Shown piece by piece: positions 62,212 to 64,000 of a stretch of 64,000 nt of DNA. The notes beneath the pieces are model-generated. The model was not told where the DNA came from, did not search any database, and worked only from the letters and a program-made list of their open reading frames with translations. Origin of the DNA: Cupriavidus taiwanensis (GTDB lineage: Bacteria > Pseudomonadota > Gammaproteobacteria > Burkholderiales > Burkholderiaceae); assembly GCF_900249755.1 (NCBI RefSeq), contig NZ_LT976854.1, positions 1,712,927-1,776,926 of the forward strand. The letters run 5' to 3'. Numbering within the stretch: the stretch's first letter is position 1; each line of letters begins with the position of its first letter. A program made the position numbers and the translations under genes.

Positions 62212-63651
62212 ATGCTGTTTCCCAACCCCGCCGCCTCGCGCGCGGCAAGGACGTTTCCGGGCACACGGCTCGCCACACTGCTGGCCTCCCTGTCGGTGGC
62301 GTTGCCGGCCGCCGCCGCGCCGGTGCCCGGGCCGGCCGGCGTGCCGGCGCTGGCGGCAACGGCGACGCTGGCTGCCGCGCCGGCGCCGGCGCCGACTGCG
62401 GCCGCCTCGGCCGGCATGCCGGCAACCCTGCGCATCCCGCTGGCCGGCATGGCGCTGCACGAGGCCGTCGGCATCGCCATCTCGCGCCATCCGGATATCG
62501 GCCGCGCCAACGCGGTGGTGGCGCAGAGCGAGGCCGAGATCGCGGTGGCGCGGGCGGCGTGGTACCCGAAGCTCGAATACGGCGTGCGTCCCGGCTATGG
62601 CGGCAGCTTTGGCAGCGGCGGCAACGACATGGGCGCGCGCGCCTCGGTCGGCGTCAGCCAGCTGCTGTACGACTTCGGCCGCACCGCCAGCAAGGTCTCG
62701 GCCGCCGACGCCTCGCTGGTGCAGCGCCGCCATGAGCTGTCCGACACGGTCGAGCAGATCGCCTACAACACTGCCTCGATCTATATCGAACTGGTCGCAA
62801 GCCAGGCGGTGATGGCGGCCGCGCAGCGCCAGCTCGAAACGCTTGCGCTCACGCGCGACAAGATCGGCCAGCGCGTGCGCGCGGGGCTGTCGGTCAGCTC
62901 GGACGGCACCATGGCGGACGTGGCGATCCAGCGCGCCCGCACCGAGGTGCTGCGCGCGCGCACCCGTTTCGACGTGGCCGCGTCGCGCCTGGCCGAGCTG
63001 ATCGGCGTGCGGCCCGAGCGCGTGGCCGAACTGGCGCGCACCGAAGACGAGGTCCGCGGCCTGGGCGACGAGGGCGACGACATCGAGCACACGCCCAAGG
63101 TGCTGGCCGCCGCGGCGGCGGCCGACGCCGCGCACGCCCGCGTGACGCTGGCCGAGGCCGAGCGCTTCCCGTCGGTCAGCGTGGGCGTCAGCCGCTCGGT
63201 GTCGACCGGGCGCGCCAACGCCAACGATGACACATGGATCGGGGTGGCGATCGCCGGCGACTTCTCGCTGGGCGGACTGAACCGGCACCGCATCGACGCC
63301 GCCCGCGCCGGCCAGCGCGCCGCGCAGCAGGCGCTGGACAATGAACGGCTGCTGGCCCGCACCACGCTGCATTCGGCCGCCACCGAGGCGGCCGGCGCCG
63401 CGGCGCGCACGCAAAGCTACGCGCAGATGATCGCGCTGCTGCGCGCCTCGCGCGACCTGTACTGGCAGGAATACATCCTCAACAAGCGGACCCTGACCGA
63501 CGTGCTCAATCCCGAGCGCGAGATCTTCCTGGCCGAGCAGGAATGGATCGGCGCGGTCGCCGACGGCATGCTGGCGCGCATCAAGGCGCACGCCGCCACC
63601 GGCAGGTTCGTGGCCTTGCTGCGGGAGCACGACAGTGCAAGCCACCCTTGA
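62212..63651 (+). CDS. TolC family outer-membrane channel (LapE-like) for type I secretion
   Basis: A 479-residue TolC-family protein. An N-terminal signal (about residues 20-40, LATLLASLSVALPAAAA) and an Ala/Pro-rich linker precede the two OEP repeats. Typical features are ALHEAVGIAISRHPDIGRANAVV, SVGVSQLLYDFGRTASKVSAADAS (pieces: SVGVSQLLYDFGRTAS, KVSAADAS) and YILNKRTLTDVLNPEREIF. It follows the adhesin and overlaps the ABC transporter start by 17 bases, so it is the outer-membrane exit of this secretion system. An earlier ATG at 62110 would give an atypical N-terminus. Confidence 0.9.
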   Translation: MLFPNPAASRAARTFPGTRLATLLASLSVALPAAAAPVPGPAGVPALAATATLAAAPAPAPTAAASAGMPATLRIPLAGMALHEAVGIAISRHPDIGRANAVVAQSEAEIAVARAAWYPKLEYGVRPGYGGSFGSGGNDMGARASVGVSQLLYDFGRTASKVSAADASLVQRRHELSDTVEQIAYNTASIYIELVASQAVMAAAQRQLETLALTRDKIGQRVRAGLSVSSDGTMADVAIQRARTEVLRARTRFDVAASRLAELIGVRPERVAELARTEDEVRGLGDEGDDIEHTPKVLAAAAAADAAHARVTLAEAERFPSVSVGVSRSVSTGRANANDDTWIGVAIAGDFSLGGLNRHRIDAARAGQRAAQQALDNERLLARTTLHSAATEAAGAAARTQSYAQMIALLRASRDLYWQEYILNKRTLTDVLNPEREIFLAEQEWIGAVADGMLARIKAHAATGRFVALLREHDSASHP

Positions 63652-64000
63652 CGCACCGGATGCCGGCACCACGCCCGGCGCCGCCAAACCCGATGCCGGC
63701 GCACCCGCGCAGCCGGTGCAGCCGCCAGGCGCCTGGGCCGAGGCCCTGCTGCTGGCGGCACGCCATCTCGGGCTGTCGCCTTCACCGCAGCTGGTGCGCG
63801 GCGCGGCCGCGTGGGCCGATCGTGCCGACGCCGACCGCGCCGTGGTCGAGATGGCGGCTGCCGCCGGGTTGTCGGCCCAATTTGCCGACCTGCCAGCGGC
63901 CGCGCTGTCGCCGCTGCTGCTGCCCGCGCTGGTGGTGCTGGACGGCGCGCAGGTGGGCCTGCTGACGAGCATTGCCGACGGCAAGGCGGTGCTGCAGCTG
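63635..64000 (+). CDS. Type I secretion ABC transporter, N-terminal part
   Basis: The first 122 codons of a reading frame that runs off the window. The GTG at 63635 has GGGAG eight bases upstream and lies inside the end of the tolC-like gene (17-base overlap). After a Pro/Ala-rich start, residues ~33-122 resemble the C39-peptidase-like domain of LapB/RtxB-type transporters: ALLLAARHLGLSPSPQLVRG, EMAAAAGLSAQFADL and LLPALVVLDGAQVGLLTSI. The catalytic Cys of true C39 peptidases is absent, as expected for RTX-adhesin exporters. The membrane and ATPase domains and the membrane-fusion partner should follow downstream. Confidence 0.82.
   Translation, partial: MQATLDAPDAGTTPGAAKPDAGAPAQPVQPPGAWAEALLLAARHLGLSPSPQLVRGAAAWADRADADRAVVEMAAAAGLSAQFADLPAAALSPLLLPALVVLDGAQVGLLTSIADGKAVLQL

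Noticed and set aside
57130..63984. A 2284-codon open frame on the minus strand opposite the adhesin and tolC-like genes
   Set aside because: It is the stop-free shadow of high-GC, repeat-rich codons; it has no recognisable domain, start signal or sensible composition, while the plus strand has clear domains.

Overview
The window is about two-thirds G+C and densely coded, with almost no AT-rich sequence. Its gene set (trimeric OmpC-type porin, TAXI-type lipoprotein, protocatechuate branch with a PcaL fusion, hopanoid cluster beside mlaA, frequent GGAGAC-type ribosome binding sites) fits a betaproteobacterium of the Burkholderiaceae, most likely Cupriavidus or a close relative. The genus call is inference; there is no rRNA or tRNA here to anchor it. 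No insertion sequence, prophage or CRISPR array was seen.

Layout. 1-9.8 kb: the end of a GltS glutamate symporter followed by an unusually long TAXI lipoprotein, a small hypothetical, a DM13 protein, a porin with a clear terminator, a class A penicillin-binding protein and a VapBC toxin-antitoxin pair. 8.5-20 kb: a DUF1800/DUF1501 export pair, an EamA exporter with an AraC regulator, a lipoprotein truncated hemoglobin, a BPL_N protein, a GlpD-like dehydrogenase with an MFS carrier and divergent LysR regulator, and an exported papain-like protein. 20.1 kb: a guanidinium exporter under a guanidine-II (mini-ykkC) riboswitch, then an ABC exporter. 22.5-27.9 kb: a small catabolic cluster (fatty-acid-hydroxylase family enzyme, MFS carrier, iron alcohol dehydrogenase, alpha/beta hydrolase) with a GntR regulator. 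Three near-identical palindromes in its promoters look like one regulon.

29.6-37.3 kb: aromatic catabolism. pcaK, pcaQ, pcaH, pcaG, pcaB, pcaL (pcaD-pcaC fusion) and pobA take 4-hydroxybenzoate through protocatechuate to 3-oxoadipate; the last steps (pcaIJ, pcaF) are not here. An amino acid permease follows. 39-52.4 kb: hopanoid side-chain and trafficking genes hpnB, hpnA, ispH, hpnH, hpnI, hpnJ, hpnK, hpnL, hpnM, hpnN, then mlaA. The squalene and cyclase genes (hpnCDE, shc/hpnF) must lie elsewhere. 52.4-57 kb: an FKBP isomerase, a TPR protein, a DUF6152/DUF6644 pair and an AraC regulator. 57-64 kb: a 1659-residue Ig-repeat adhesin with RTX and type I secretion signals, its TolC-like outer-membrane partner, and the start of its ABC transporter, which runs off the window.

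Best leads for new biology: the three-palindrome GntR regulon and its unassigned substrate; the hpnK reading frame whose catalytic motif lies upstream of any ATG/GTG/TTG; a mobile-looking palindrome translated into the tail of HpnI; the hpnMN-mlaA neighbourhood; the 519-residue TAXI lipoprotein coupled to gltS; and the homogenised 564-bp repeats plus GLLG segment in the adhesin. Identifications come from reading sequence motifs; no database search was run.
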